Source: Gentiana macrophylla
Lineage: Eukaryota; Streptophyta; Magnoliopsida; Gentianales; Gentianaceae
Reading direction: 5' to 3'
DNA length: 64,000 nucleotides
NCBI GenBank assembly: GCA_026214975.1
Contig: CM047808.1
Coordinates: 50,099,073 to 50,163,072, forward strand
The notes under the pieces are model-generated. The model searched no databases. It was not told the DNA's origin and was given only the letters and a program-made list of their open reading frames with translations. This document shows positions 35,490-46,216 of the stretch, one piece after another (positions within the stretch are counted from its first letter, which is position 1; every line of letters begins with the position of its first letter). The position numbers and the translations under genes were made by a program.

Positions 35490-35666
35490 TGTGTCGGAAG
35501 CTGGTCGATGATTGGAGTGAGGTAGGGCGTATCTCGAATGTCCTATACCACTATGATCACCAAAAGCTCACGACATTCAGAAGAAGCTGCCTTATGATTT
35601 GAGTAAGGTAGGGCATATCACGAATGTCCTATTCTGCTATGACGGGCAAGAGCTCATTCTGATGTG
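35490..35666 (+). repeat. Two-unit motif, A copy
   Basis: Two related units of about 80 bp, each with GATT-GAGT-AGGTAGGG, then GAATGTCCTAT and CTATGA, ending in AGCTCA. Strongly conserved with the copies in F and G although the surrounding sequence is not. Confidence 0.75.
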
Positions 35667-36100
35667 TGTTTAAATGTGAAAGATAAATTAAATCAACTTA
35701 GAATTTGGTATGAATAAGTGAAACACTTAGTTATCGCCTACCTTATCCCCAGTATAGGCCAAGGTATATGTTGTAGGGAATATCCTCTGGGTACAACTGA
35801 AAAGATTTCGAAAACACATGTATTACTTTAGTCATGACGTGAGTAGTTTTGTAGGGCGTATGTATACTCAGGATGATTCATTATCTGTCTTAAATGGGTG
35901 TTGGTTGGTTAGCTTGACTTTAATTGTCAAGTGTGGAATCAGTGGAAGTTGAAGAAGGCTTTGCACACACTACACATTCGAGTAGTTGTTTATTACATGG
36001 AATGTATGTTTTTGATGCTAGTCGACCAGTTGTGATTTGAAATATGGGATTTTATTTGGTTCATTGCATGAGTAAGCCTATGTTTTCTTGTTTTGTCATG

Positions 36101-36132
36101 CTCGGGACGAGAAAGAGATAAGTGTGGGGGAG
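36101..36132 (+). other. Terminal hairpin and polypurine tract of A
   Basis: CTCG GGA CGAG (36101-36111), then AAGTGTGGGGGAG ending two bases before the 3' LTR. The weakest stem of the set (4 bp). Confidence 0.65.
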
Positions 36133-36133
36133 T

Positions 36134-37677
36134 TGTTAACGGTGATTTTTTCGATTTATATGACTTTGTTCCGTAGCAATTTCCTTTGTGTTTTATTACT
36201 TTTTATAGAAAAGTAAGTGTTTAAGTGAAATATTGGAAGAATGCGTATAGAAATGATTTAACTGCAAACTCGAGCTTATTACGTGGTTTTATTAGTGATT
36301 TTCTAGTTATCTATACGGTATTACATTTTGCACATTTCTATCATCTTGTAGGTATGCTTGCATGTTATGGAGGAAGCTAAAAAGATTTCCAACGGAAGAT
36401 TAAATGGAAAGGGAAAGATGCGAGTTGAAGATGGAATGAAGAGATTTAGGCAAACTGAACGAGCGTTTGTCCCCGTCCAACCTGAACGGACGTCTGAGAG
36501 AATGGACGAGCGTCCAGAGGAGCCACCTGATTTAGAGTATTGATGGATTTCAGTGGACGAGCGTTCGAAAATGCATAGGACGGGCGTCTGATATGACTCG
36601 GCCCGACTCGAAGATTTTATACACCCTGGACGGGCGTTCACCATTCTAAACGGGCGTCCAGTCCGCCGCCTCAGCTAAACCGACATTGAATCCTATAAAT
36701 AGTCGCGTTTTCTGAACCCTAAAATATAGAATTCCATCCCTGGCCGCCCCAGGCCCCTTGGGGGCGACTTTGTTGTTTCCTCTTGCTACCATAAACATAG
36801 TTTTATCTACTTTTTTATTTTCTGCATACCAACGATGAATAAAGGCTAGAGCATGGTTGAACAAGCTTATGAAGCCGATCGAGCAACTTGATTTCAATCT
36901 TTGGATGTTTTGTGAGTTTTAAATAAAGTTTGTTTCTTTATTATGTTCATATTGTTATGCAATTTAAATCGAGAGATGGTTGCGATTTGATGTTTAATGT
37001 TGATGAGAATCGTGATTAAACCCTAGATCACCGTAGTAAAGATTAGATCTTTAATCTAATTAACGAGAGTTGTTAGGTTGAATTTCTAGATTAGAAATTG
37101 AGAAATTTCACACCTTTGATATTAAAAGCATTAATCTTTAGGATCGAAAGATAAGAGATTGATAGACGAGTTTTCTAAGAGATTAGAAATTCATACATTG
37201 ATAGGTGAATCACAACTTTCATTAAAAATCACTAGATAATCTAGAGAAGAAATTGAATGTTATAGAATTGGTGGATCAATTGCTTGTTCGTTGTTTAAAT
37301 TATTGATTAAAATCGTTTGTGTTTGATTTGCTTAGCAAGGTTACAATTTTTATTGCATGTTTAGGTTTTAGAATAGATTATTTTAGATAATTTGGTTCGT
37401 AATCACGTTTCCTGGCTTTAGATTTCTAATCTTCTGTCCAGTTTACTTTCGTTATTCTCGTTTTTAGTTTGTTATGTGTTAATCGTTTTTGTTTTCCTAT
37501 AATTTTAGTAATAGTAGTTGTGACATCTTTAGGTTAGTTAGATAAAAACTAGGTAAACAACCTCGATTCCCTGTGGACTCGACTCCGGTTGTAACTACTA
37601 TACTACGATCCCTGCACTTGGGGTAAACCGGATTATTTTATTACTTGTTTGTTTTTCATTAGATAAAATCCGAGACA
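36134..37677 (+). repeat. 3' LTR of A
   Basis: 1544 bp from TGTTAACGGTG to TCCGAGACA, followed by cctcg. See the 5' LTR for the uneven divergence. Confidence 0.9.
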
Positions 37678-38296
37678 CCTCGAAAGGTTGATTTTACCTT
37701 CCGGTTCCCCTACCCTCTTCCCAAACTTAACATCTCCTTTCGGTCTCCGTTAAATGTGTAAATGCAAGCATTAGTTAATTACTCCAATACAAGCAAACCA
37801 TACAATGCAAGTAGGAAAAGATTCATCACAATTGAAACTAACAACATAAACAATCATTCCCATTCAACATAAGAGATTAACTAATTCTACAACATAGTCT
37901 TGGCTAGTAAACCTAGCCACAAATAACTACAAACATTAACATGTCAAGATTAACATTCATAATCATAAGAACACTTGAATCAAAGTAAAAATTAAGAATT
38001 ACCAATCACAAGTAAAGAGCTCGAAAATGGTGTTCTTCATTCAAGCTTCCAAAACTTTCAATGGAATCAACACTAGTGTAGTTTAACTCCAATCAAGTAG
38101 TAGAAGCTAGACTAAGAATCCTTAATATTACAATCAAAATCAAGAGTTAATTTCTACATGAAATTCGGCTAGGAGAGTCCTTGGGGCTGGTTTGGTGCCA
38201 CCAAGAGAGGAAGAGAGTGGAGAAGATGAAGTTGGGGTGTTGAATAAATGATAAATTCTATCCAAATTAGGTTTTAAAGGCTGAAAACTGCTCCTG

Positions 38297-38412
38297 TGAT
38301 GTTTTGGCGCGCGTCACTAAAGGTTTGGCGTGCGTCACGGAAAGGTCTGAAACTCTCTGAATAGCTACAGTGACGTTTGGCGCGCGCCACAATAAGTTGG
38401 CGTGCGCCAATT
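38297..38412 (-). promoter_or_regulatory. TTGGCG dyads in the B LTR
   Basis: Four GC-rich sites in about 110 bp: TTTGGCGCGCGTCAC, TTTGGCGTGCGTCAC (as GGTTTGGCG..), TTTGGCGCGCGCCAC and the dyad TTGGCGTGCGCCAA (38397-38410). TTTGGCGC resembles the plant E2F consensus TTTSGCGC. The other LTR has the same cluster at 44940-45120. Downstream on the minus strand is a TTTAAAACC box that may be the TATA element. Confidence 0.45.
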
Positions 38413-38913
38413 TCACAGCAGCTCACCAAAATTTCCATAACTTGAGTTGTAGAGCTCCGATTGATGTGATTCAAATTGCGTTGGAAATATAGTTTCTTCA
38501 TCTACAACTCTCGTTCAGAAGTCTTCTCCAGAAAATGCCTCTAAGCTGGGTCAAATGTCCGTTGAATGTATGTTACGGTAGAAACGCAAACGACAAATGA
38601 TCCGTTTGAACCCATAAGCTTCCGGTACACTCTTCAAGCCATCAAAATCAACACGTGGCGTCACTCGGGGTCTTGGTTAACCTATAATCCTGCAATAAAA
38701 CACAAAAATACCAAGCGTAAACCCGACACGACGCTCCGGTTACTATAACCGGTACAAAACTATCAAAATATGATATTTTATATAATAATTACTATCTACA
38801 CATTTGGGTTAAACTAAGCAAATAATTACTTGAATTGATACAAGAACATCAATAAATGCATGAGAAATGGAGATAAAACATCGTGAAATGCATCAACTAG
38901 TTGACTCACATCA

Positions 38914-38950
38914 CAACTCCCAACTTAGCTTTTGCTCGTCCTCGAGCAAA
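38914..38950 (-). other. Terminal hairpin and polypurine tract of B
   Basis: On the minus strand TTTGCTCG AGGA CGAGCAAA (38931-38950), a perfect 8-bp stem, then AGCTAAGTTGGGAGT and the LTR. Confidence 0.8.
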
Positions 38951-40240
38951 TAAAGCGACAAAACAACTTAAGTCAAGAGATAGGGTCATACGACGTCAAG
39001 AAGTAAGAGCTCAACTAGATGATGCAACCAATCGTACGTATAACCACATGTTAACCGTAATCTAAGAAAGTAGTGGAGTGTGTGTGTGAATATTCCTCAA
39101 ACTTATTACCAAACAATCAATTATGAAATCATGCATGCAAGACTTATTAGGTGCAATCCATAGGCTTAAGAATGATACCAATCTCCACTAATCGAGGCAT
39201 TCGGAGTCAAGGAGATAGGTCGGGTAGGACTTGATAGCTTGTAACGTTAGGCTCGGGTATTGGCTAATCGAAGGGATAAAAGGATATATCAAAAAGAACA
39301 AATGCAAGGTAGAAAGAATCTACACCTTCAATTCCAATGATTTTTGAAATGTCAACTCCAACTCTCTCGCATAATTGCCAAAGACGTCTCCTCAACAATA
39401 AACATAAGAGATAAAGTACCACTTCAATTGATTTATCAAACAAACTTACATTATTTGGACTTGTTGAACTTGTCCTCCAAAATTGCTTTCAAATGCTCAC
39501 CATTTATTGCATCTTTATTTACAACTTTTTGAACTTCATTTGATTTGTTTTTTAACTTTTTTTTTTTGGATTTTGATTTTTTTTATTTAATACCAATGGA
39601 CTCCGAACTTGATAGATACCATCTCAACTTTGTGTCAATAAAGTCATCCAACTCTTGCCCAACTTCTAATGTCGTCACCACAACAATACATAGAAACTTG
39701 CTAAACTTGTGGGACATCAAGGGAATGTAGACCAAAATTAGTCTAAGGGTCGGATTATAATGAGGCTAATCACGAATGGCTAGTTTCGAGTGGGGTCTCA
39801 CCACTCTACAAGGCTGAGATGGGGACAGGTGGAAAATATGTTCGGGAATGCCATTTGGCTATGGTCGAGTCAAAGAAATGCCATAACCGTCATCCTTAAC
39901 TCCGACTCCAAATACCTTTCTATTTCGGCTCGAAAGGATATCAAGCCTAAGTTCTAGTTGCTATTGAAGCATGCTTGCATGATTGCATAAAAGTTTGCAT
40001 GTTAACAAAAGATTGGAGTATACGTACTCAAAAATTCACACTACAATCAAAGATTCACGATTAAAATGCACTTACATGTCACCAAGGTTACTCACTTTGT
40101 TAAGGTACTCACTCTATCAATTGAAAAACCATAAATCATGACAAAAGATTGTTTGTTCAACTTTACATTGCTCGAAAATTCACAAAACTAAGTGTTTCTC
40201 AAACATTTAATGACATTACCTTTTGTTGGACAAACTACGT

Positions 40241-40280
40241 TCCCACTCCCCACTTACGAACTTGCATTGTCTCCAATGTA
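40241..40280 (-). other. Internal hairpin and polypurine tract of B
   Basis: CATTG (40265-40269) pairs with CAATG (40274-40278), loop of four, extendable by a wobble and one pair. On the minus strand it is followed by AAGTTCGTAAGTGGGGAGT. Confidence 0.75.
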
Positions 40281-40513
40281 AAGTGAGTAGAAAGAAAATA
40301 GTTAGGGAAACAAAAAGGAATCAAAAGTAGTCAAAACAAGTACCGGGATGCTATAAAAGGGTGGGTGGGTGGGCATGAACATGAAAGACAACCAATGAAA
40401 TGAGCAATCAATCCCAAATACTAGCAAAGTATCACCCAAAATGTTGAGACAAAAAGATAATTGGCCACACCGGGCCTCACAAAAAATAACAAAAATAATA
40501 TACCAAACTTTTT

Positions 40514-40527
40514 CGGGTTGCCTCCCG
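40514..40527 (-). other. Post-gag hairpin of B
   Basis: On the minus strand CGGG AGGCAA CCCG, preceded by AGCGCTAC. Same loop as in A, with the closing pair C-G instead of T-A. Confidence 0.6.
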
Positions 40528-40753
40528 GTAGCGCTTTTGTTTAACGTCGTTTGCTCGACGAGATTATACGGTAGAAGTGATGGAAATTATACAGATTATC
40601 GTGAATGGATACCAATAACAATTACTCACATAAGCATGTAGAAAATAAGAACAAAAGTCAACCAAAAGATAATGCTTAAGAAGTAAAAAGAAAGATAGTA
40701 CCCATTGTTGCTAAATTTATAGTCTATAGCTAGACTTTGCCTTAATTAGGTCT

Positions 40754-43690
40754 TTAATGCACCGGTGGTGGGTCATCCTCACGCACCACATCCATCTTTT
40801 TTATCAATACCGGTCTCCAACATAGGTTAGACGAATTCCACCAATCCCAACGATTCTTGACCTTTTCCTTTGATTTTCGAACTTTTGGTTTGTGATCTTT
40901 CACATTATTGCTCACGTATTCTTCTACTACCTTCGAGTTCGTACAATCCACAACAAGGGGACACGATGTGTCCACAGAAGAACAAGATTCTAGTGTAGTG
41001 GATGGATATTTAAATGAAGTGTAAATGTTGAAGACAATGCGCTCATCATTCACTCCCAAACTAAGCTCTCCCTTACAAACATCGATCACGGCCTCCCTCG
41101 TTGCTAAAAATGGCCTACCGAGGATAAGAGGTGTAGTGTACCCTTCCTCCATATCCATAACAACAAAATCGACGGGGAAGTAAAATTTATCAACCTTCAC
41201 TAGTACATCCTTAATGACTCCCATTGGACATTTAATGGACCTATCTGCAAGTTGGAGAGTCATCTCCGTACGCTTAAGTTTGCCTATGCCAAGTTTCATG
41301 AAATCATTATAGGACATGAGGTTTATGCTAGCACCGAGATCACACAACACCTTCTTAAACAAAAGTCCCCCAATCTCACATGGGATAGTAAAACTTCCGG
41401 GGTCTTTAAGCTTAGGAGGGAGCTTATGTTGAAGCACGGCGGAACACTCCTCACTTAGAAACATTGTCTCATACTCTTCTAACCGTTTCTTGTTAGAGAG
41501 TATGTCCTTTAGAAACTTACCATACTCCGACATATTAGTGAGTGCTTCGATGAAAGGGATATTTATGGTTAAGTGCCAAAAAGTGTCAAGAAATCGTGCA
41601 TATTTCTTATCCAACTTCATTTTTTTAATTTCCTCTCTCGGGGGATAAGGAAGTGATTCAAGATCAATTAAAGTAGGTCTAGAATGTATACCTCCCTTAC
41701 CTTTTTCGCTTGATGAATTGGTAAAAGCTCTTCTCAAAATTTGGGCTGCTGGGGGATGCCATTCATCATTGGCCTGCGCCAATGTATCATTGGCCTGAGC
41801 CGGTTGATCATTGGCCTGAGCCATTTTCTTTGAAAGATGTCCAGAAACTTTTGAATCATTCCCGGTGTGAGATGAGCCATTTCCATTGACGGTTTCCTCT
41901 CTAACATGATCGTTGAATAAGGTCCTTAAGTCACTATCTCTTGGGTTTTTCAATAGCCTTGGAACCTTTTTCCATTCTTCTTCCTTTTCTACTTCAACAT
42001 ACCCATCGTTTTTCAAGAAACAATCAACAATTACTTCTTCTTCTTCACATAATTCTTTTTCTTTCTCATCATTCAAATCTTCTTCAACCTCATTGCTTCC
42101 CTCATTATGCCCATATGACCTTCCACTTCGAGTAATAATAGCATTGACTTCCCTCGGGTTTCTTTCGGTGTTGCTTGGTAATCCACCCGGTGGTCTACTA
42201 CTATGTCTCTCGCCTTCCCTAGTCAAAAGGTCTTCAATAACTCTTAATGATGCCTACATCATTCTCATCCTCATTTCGTGCCCACTCATAGATGTTTTCA
42301 AAGTACCAAACTCTTGAGAAATCATACCAATAGAAGTCATCATTGCTTGCATATTGGCGGCTTGAGTAGACACAACTCCCATCAATTTTTCCATCGAAAT
42401 TTTCAAATTGGAGACATCCTCCGTGGATTGAGAACTTTGTTGAACATGGGCTTGTTGAGTAGGAACTTGTTGGTAAAAAGGATGTGGTTCAAGAACATTG
42501 GTGTAAGTGTTGTTCAAATCCTGAAGTTGTCACAATAAACTCATTTCTTCTTGTGTAGGTACATCGGAGTTTGAAAATTCTTCGATATGAAAAACACCAA
42601 ATGACACATCATCACATTTTCTGCGCTTCAACTCTCTCTTCCCCGCTTGTAATTCATCCATCTTCTTATTTATCACCTCCATTTCTCTCAAAATTTCTTC
42701 CTCATTCGAAATCTTCTCATCCCCAATGGCAACTTCCATTTCACTTGGACCGGGATTCCACAATTTCTCCTTTCTTGTCACTCTTTCAATAACCTTATAA
42801 ACATCTTGGGTCGTGCTCATCATAAGTGATCCATGGCATGCCAAATCAATTTGTGCCCTTGACCCTTTATGCAAGCCACTACAAAATAATTGGACTTGCA
42901 TGTCCAAAGTATAATCGTGGTTTGGACACACCCTCAAAAGCTTCTTAAAACGGTCCGAAGCATTGTCCAACGATTCAATTAAATCTTGCTTGAAATTAGC
43001 AATTCTTACCTTCAATTCCAAATATCTACCCGGTGGAAAGTATTACTTCAAAAACCCGGTTTGTATATCATCCCATGATTGCAAGTGATGGTGGGGAAGT
43101 GACATAAGCCATTCCTTTGCTTGACCCTTCAAAGAAAAAGGAAATAATGCAAGACGGGTAAATTCTTGACAAGCACTATTTTGGAATCCCGTATTGCATA
43201 TTTCTTCAAGGTTATAAAGATGTGAATGCGGGTCATCATGGGCCTTTCCATGGAATTGAGCTCTACTCTCCACTAGACCGAACATATGAGACTTTATTGA
43301 AAAGTTTTTAGCATCAATGTGAGGTAGCCGAATAGGATTATGAACTTGATTTTTCCTTTGAATGGCTTGCTCACAAAGAGGTCTATTTTGGTAGGGTGGA
43401 TTTGGGGGTGGATCATATGGTATGGTTTTTGGGGTGGTGGTGGTGGATAGTCATTTGGATTTAAGGGATTTTGTTCAAAAAGGGCATTTTCATGGTTATT
43501 CCATCATTGTGCATTTCCTTGCACCTCATTCATTTCCTCTTCTTGGTGTGATGACTCTTGTGAAGATGCTTCACCAAGATCCAATTCACTACGAGCTTGG
43601 CCAACCTTTATCTCAAATAAACGATCCTTAATATAAGTGTTGATATCCGGGATGTAGGGAGTATTGGGGCCTTACCACGTCGAGAATGGT
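40754..43690 (-). pseudogene. Gag-protease of B with three nonsense mutations
   Basis: Minus strand. Gag has CQEFTRLALFPFSLKGQAKE, WLMSLPHHHLQSWDDIQTGF and YFPPGRYLELKVRIANF, then CPNHDYTLDMQVQLFCSGL. A linker SSRPPGGLPSNTERNPREVN follows, then the aspartic protease with LCDLGASINLMSYNDF (catalytic D-L-G), MEEGYTTPLILGRPF, and a basic tail ending at 40754-40756. Single stop codons interrupt it near 43040, 42528 and 42250, each without frame change, so the gene decayed after insertion. The 490-codon piece at 42226-40754 is open. The protein ends right after protease, so the element was gag-protease only by design or ancient loss. Upstream of 43285 the frame is poor and the start is uncertain. 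Confidence 0.82.
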
Positions 43691-43848
43691 TCATCAACTA
43701 AAAGATAGAAAACAACAAGAACGCAATTAATATCACTTGGTGGCTTACCAAAGAGGTAAGCACAAAAGAAATAAAATAGAAAAGATTAGAAAAGATTGAC
43801 TTATTCTCAAGAATTTTCTAGCTAATATGAGTATCAACCGTTACACAA

Positions 43849-43866
43849 TCCCCGGCAACGGCGCCA
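43849..43866 (-). other. Primer binding site of B
   Basis: TGGCGCCGTTGCCGGGGA on the minus strand, seven bases from the 5' LTR. Confidence 0.9.
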
Positions 43867-43873
43867 AAAAGCA

Positions 43874-45620
43874 TGATCGGACTTTTCTAGATGTCCAATC
43901 TAACCGGCAGTGTACCGGGTCAATTGTAGTCTAGTCTAGTGGTCAAGGTCGTATCCACGAGGATTGTGAGGTTGAACACCGAAAAGCTATTATTATCTTG
44001 ATCTAAGTCACAATAGTGCAAGAAGGTAAACGTATCTAAAAATACTACAAGGGTGATGAAAGATAAAAAACCTAGCCAAGACAATCTGTAGACTAGCAAA
44101 TCTCTCATAGTATCATGGGAATGATTTCCTTCCTTTCTACCATTGGTGTTCAAAAGTGTGAAACGGTGCATTCCTAAACAATTAATTCCCCCTCATACGA
44201 GTGTATGGAATTACTCTCTCCCTCCTCCTTGGTCTAGGCATCCTAAACCTAATGAATCGGTATGCTATGCACGTGAACGCAATGACAATGTCAACTATCC
44301 CCGGATAAGAAATCGAATGCCTCGAAACGTCGATTTTACCTTCCGGTTACCCTACCCTCTTCCCACACTTAACATCTCATTTCGGTCTCCGTTAAATGTG
44401 TAAATGCAAGCATTAGTTAATTACTCCAATACAAGCAAACCATACAATGCAAGTAGGAAAAGATTCATCACAATTGAAACTAATAACATAAACAATCATT
44501 CCCAATCAACATAAGAGATTAACTAAATCTACAACATAGTCTTGGCTACTAAACCTAGCCACTAATAACTACAAACATTAACATGCCAAGATTAACATGC
44601 AAAATCATAAGAACACTTGAATCAAAGTAAAGATTAAGAATTACCAATCACAAGTAAAGAGCTCGAAAATGGTGTTCTTCATTCAAGCTTTCAAAACCTT
44701 CAATGGAATCAACACTAGTGTAGTTTAACTCCAATCAAGTAGTAGAAGCTAGACTAAGAATCATTAATATTACAATCAAAATCAAGAGTTAATTTCTACA
44801 TGAAATTCGGCTAGGAGAGCCCTTGGGGCTGGTTTGGTGACACCAAGAGAGGAAGAGAGTGGAGAAGATGAAGTTGGGGTGTTGAATAAATGATAAATTC
44901 GATCCAAAATTAGGTTTTAAAGGCTGAAAACTGCACCTGTGACGTTTTTGCGCGCGTCACTAAAGGTTTGGCGTATGTCACGAAAAGGTCTGAAACTCTC
45001 TGGATACGTTTTGGCACGCGTCACTAAAGGTTTGGCTTGCGTCACGAAAAGGTCTGAAACTCTATGAATAGCTACAGTGACATTTGGCGCGCGCCACAAT
45101 AAGTTGGCGTGCGCCAATTTCACAGCAGCTCACCCAAATCGCCATAACTTGAGTTGTGGAGCTCCGATTGATGTGATTCAAATTGCATTGGAAATCAAGT
45201 TTCTTCATCTACAACTCTCGTTCAGTAGTCTTCTCCAGAAAATTCCTCTAAGCTAGGTCAAATGTCCGTTGAATGTATGTTACGGTAGAAACGCAAACGA
45301 CAAATGATCCGTTTGAACCCATAAGCTTCCGCTACACTCTTCTAGCCATCAAAATCAACATGTGGCGTCACTCGGGGTCTTGGTTAACCTATAATCTTGC
45401 AATAAAACACAAAAATACCAAGCGTAAACCCGACACGACGCTCCGGTCACTATAACCGGTACAAAACTATCAAAATATGATATTTTATATAATAATTACT
45501 ATCTACACATTTGGGTGAAAGTAAGCAAATAATGACTTGAATTGATACAAGAACATCAATAAATGCATGAGAAATGGAGATAAAACATCGTGAAATGCAT
45601 CAACTAGTTGACTCACATCA
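43874..45620 (-). repeat. 5' LTR of B
   Basis: 1747 bp, plus-strand TGATCGGACT to GACTCACATCA, followed by cgtag. Contains a tandem duplication of about 62 bp (about 44938-45066) over the TTTGGCG sites that the other LTR lacks. Confidence 0.9.
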
Positions 45621-45707
45621 CGTAGATCCCAAATCCTAGCGTCAATTATGACCCGCCAATCTACCTTGCTTAAATACAGATAAACATATTTCTTCATGAA
45701 CCTGGAC

Positions 45708-45719
45708 GCTCTGATATCA
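45708..45719 (-). other. Primer binding site of copia D
   Basis: On the minus strand TGATATCAGAGC, one base different from the initiator-Met tRNA site TGGTATCAGAGC used by most plant copia elements, four bases from the LTR. Confidence 0.8.
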
Positions 45720-45722
45720 GTT

Positions 45723-46216
45723 TGTTATGACGGATCGATCAAGAAGTGATGGTGATTGTGAGTAAATATAAGCAATTAACAAGTAAATAAACACATAAAT
45801 AAGAAGAACACATTTAACGTGGTTTCCGGCAATGTGCCGACTAATCCACGGACAAACGAGGATATTTTATTATCACGAGAAAGTTACAATTTACAACAGA
45901 TATGGTTGGTATTTATATTTTTGGGAATCCAACCCTAACCGACTAAACAGCCAAACCAGATAATGACTGAAATATCCCAGAAGTAACTTTATCCAAATCG
46001 GAAAACCATGCAGACGTATTCCCCAAGTAATGCTGAGAGTTAACATTAGCAACCCAAGCATCAGCAGGTTGATCAATCATGTTGACTTGCCCCAGCTGAA
46101 CACCAAACTTCAGCAGACACCTTCATGCTCTGTTGACCACCACAGTTTCCCTAAACTCTACTGAGTATCACACTCAGCAGACCAAACTCAGCAGCATAGT
46201 TTAAGTCAGCATTACA
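45723..46216 (-). repeat. 5' LTR of copia D
   Basis: 494 bp, plus-strand TGTTATGACGG to CAGCATTACA, followed by acatt, the likely target duplication. Confidence 0.85.

Larger units (their letters stand above)
34421..36100 (+). other. Non-coding 3' domain of A
   Basis: Contains the post-gag hairpin (34461), the internal hairpin and polypurine tract (34987-35023), the two-unit motif (35490-35666) and T-rich filler. ORFs of 60-85 codons here look like chance. Confidence 0.6.
31170..37677 (+). mobile_element. Element A: short non-autonomous Athila-like element
   Basis: 6508 bp with LTRs 31170-32634 and 36134-37677 and the perfect target duplication cctcg (31165-31169, 37678-37682). Primer site of tRNA-Asp type at 32641. 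The 3.5 kb internal part has only the C-terminal piece of a gag with a zinc knuckle, so it cannot make its own enzymes. It sits in the 3' LTR of B and is therefore the youngest layer at this spot (D, then B, then A). Confidence 0.9.
30719..38913 (-). repeat. 3' LTR of B, split by element A
   Basis: Two pieces, 30719-31169 and 37683-38913, together 1682 bp. Plus-strand start TGATCGGACT, end GACTCACATCA. Closely matches 43874-45620, which has an extra tandem copy of about 62 bp. Confidence 0.88.
38951..40753 (-). other. Non-coding 3' domain of B
   Basis: About 1.8 kb after the gag-protease stop. It holds the post-gag hairpin (40514-40527) and the internal hairpin-polypurine unit (40241-40280). 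No convincing copy of the two-unit motif is seen; a loosely similar stretch lies near 39760-39900. Confidence 0.6.
30719..45620 (-). mobile_element. Element B: non-autonomous Athila-like element with gag and protease only
   Basis: LTRs 30719-38913 (split by A) and 43874-45620, with perfect target duplication cgtag (30714-30718, 45621-45625). Without A it is about 8.4 kb. The primer site is of the tRNA-Asp type. Between the LTRs it holds only gag plus protease, then about 1.8 kb of non-coding sequence with two hairpin-polypurine units. No RT, RNase H or integrase is present, and no gap suggests deletion, so it depended on another element. The LTR is related to that of E. Confidence 0.88.
10733..46216 (-). 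mobile_element. Element D: old Ty1-copia retrotransposon broken up by nested insertions
   Basis: On the minus strand the order is right-hand 5' LTR (45723-46216), primer site (45708-45719), gag (from 30692), integrase, RT, RNase H, purine tract, 3' LTR (ending at 25342). Integrase before RT defines Ty1-copia, and the RNase H style (TTESEYIELTEAAMEAIWLK) suggests the Tork/Tnt1-like group. Excluding insertions it is roughly 5.5 kb plus an extra tandem LTR at the left. Outer flanks are acact (10728-10732) and acatt (46217-46221), a likely 5-bp target duplication with one change. Coding parts carry many stops, so D is the oldest layer of this block. Confidence 0.8.
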
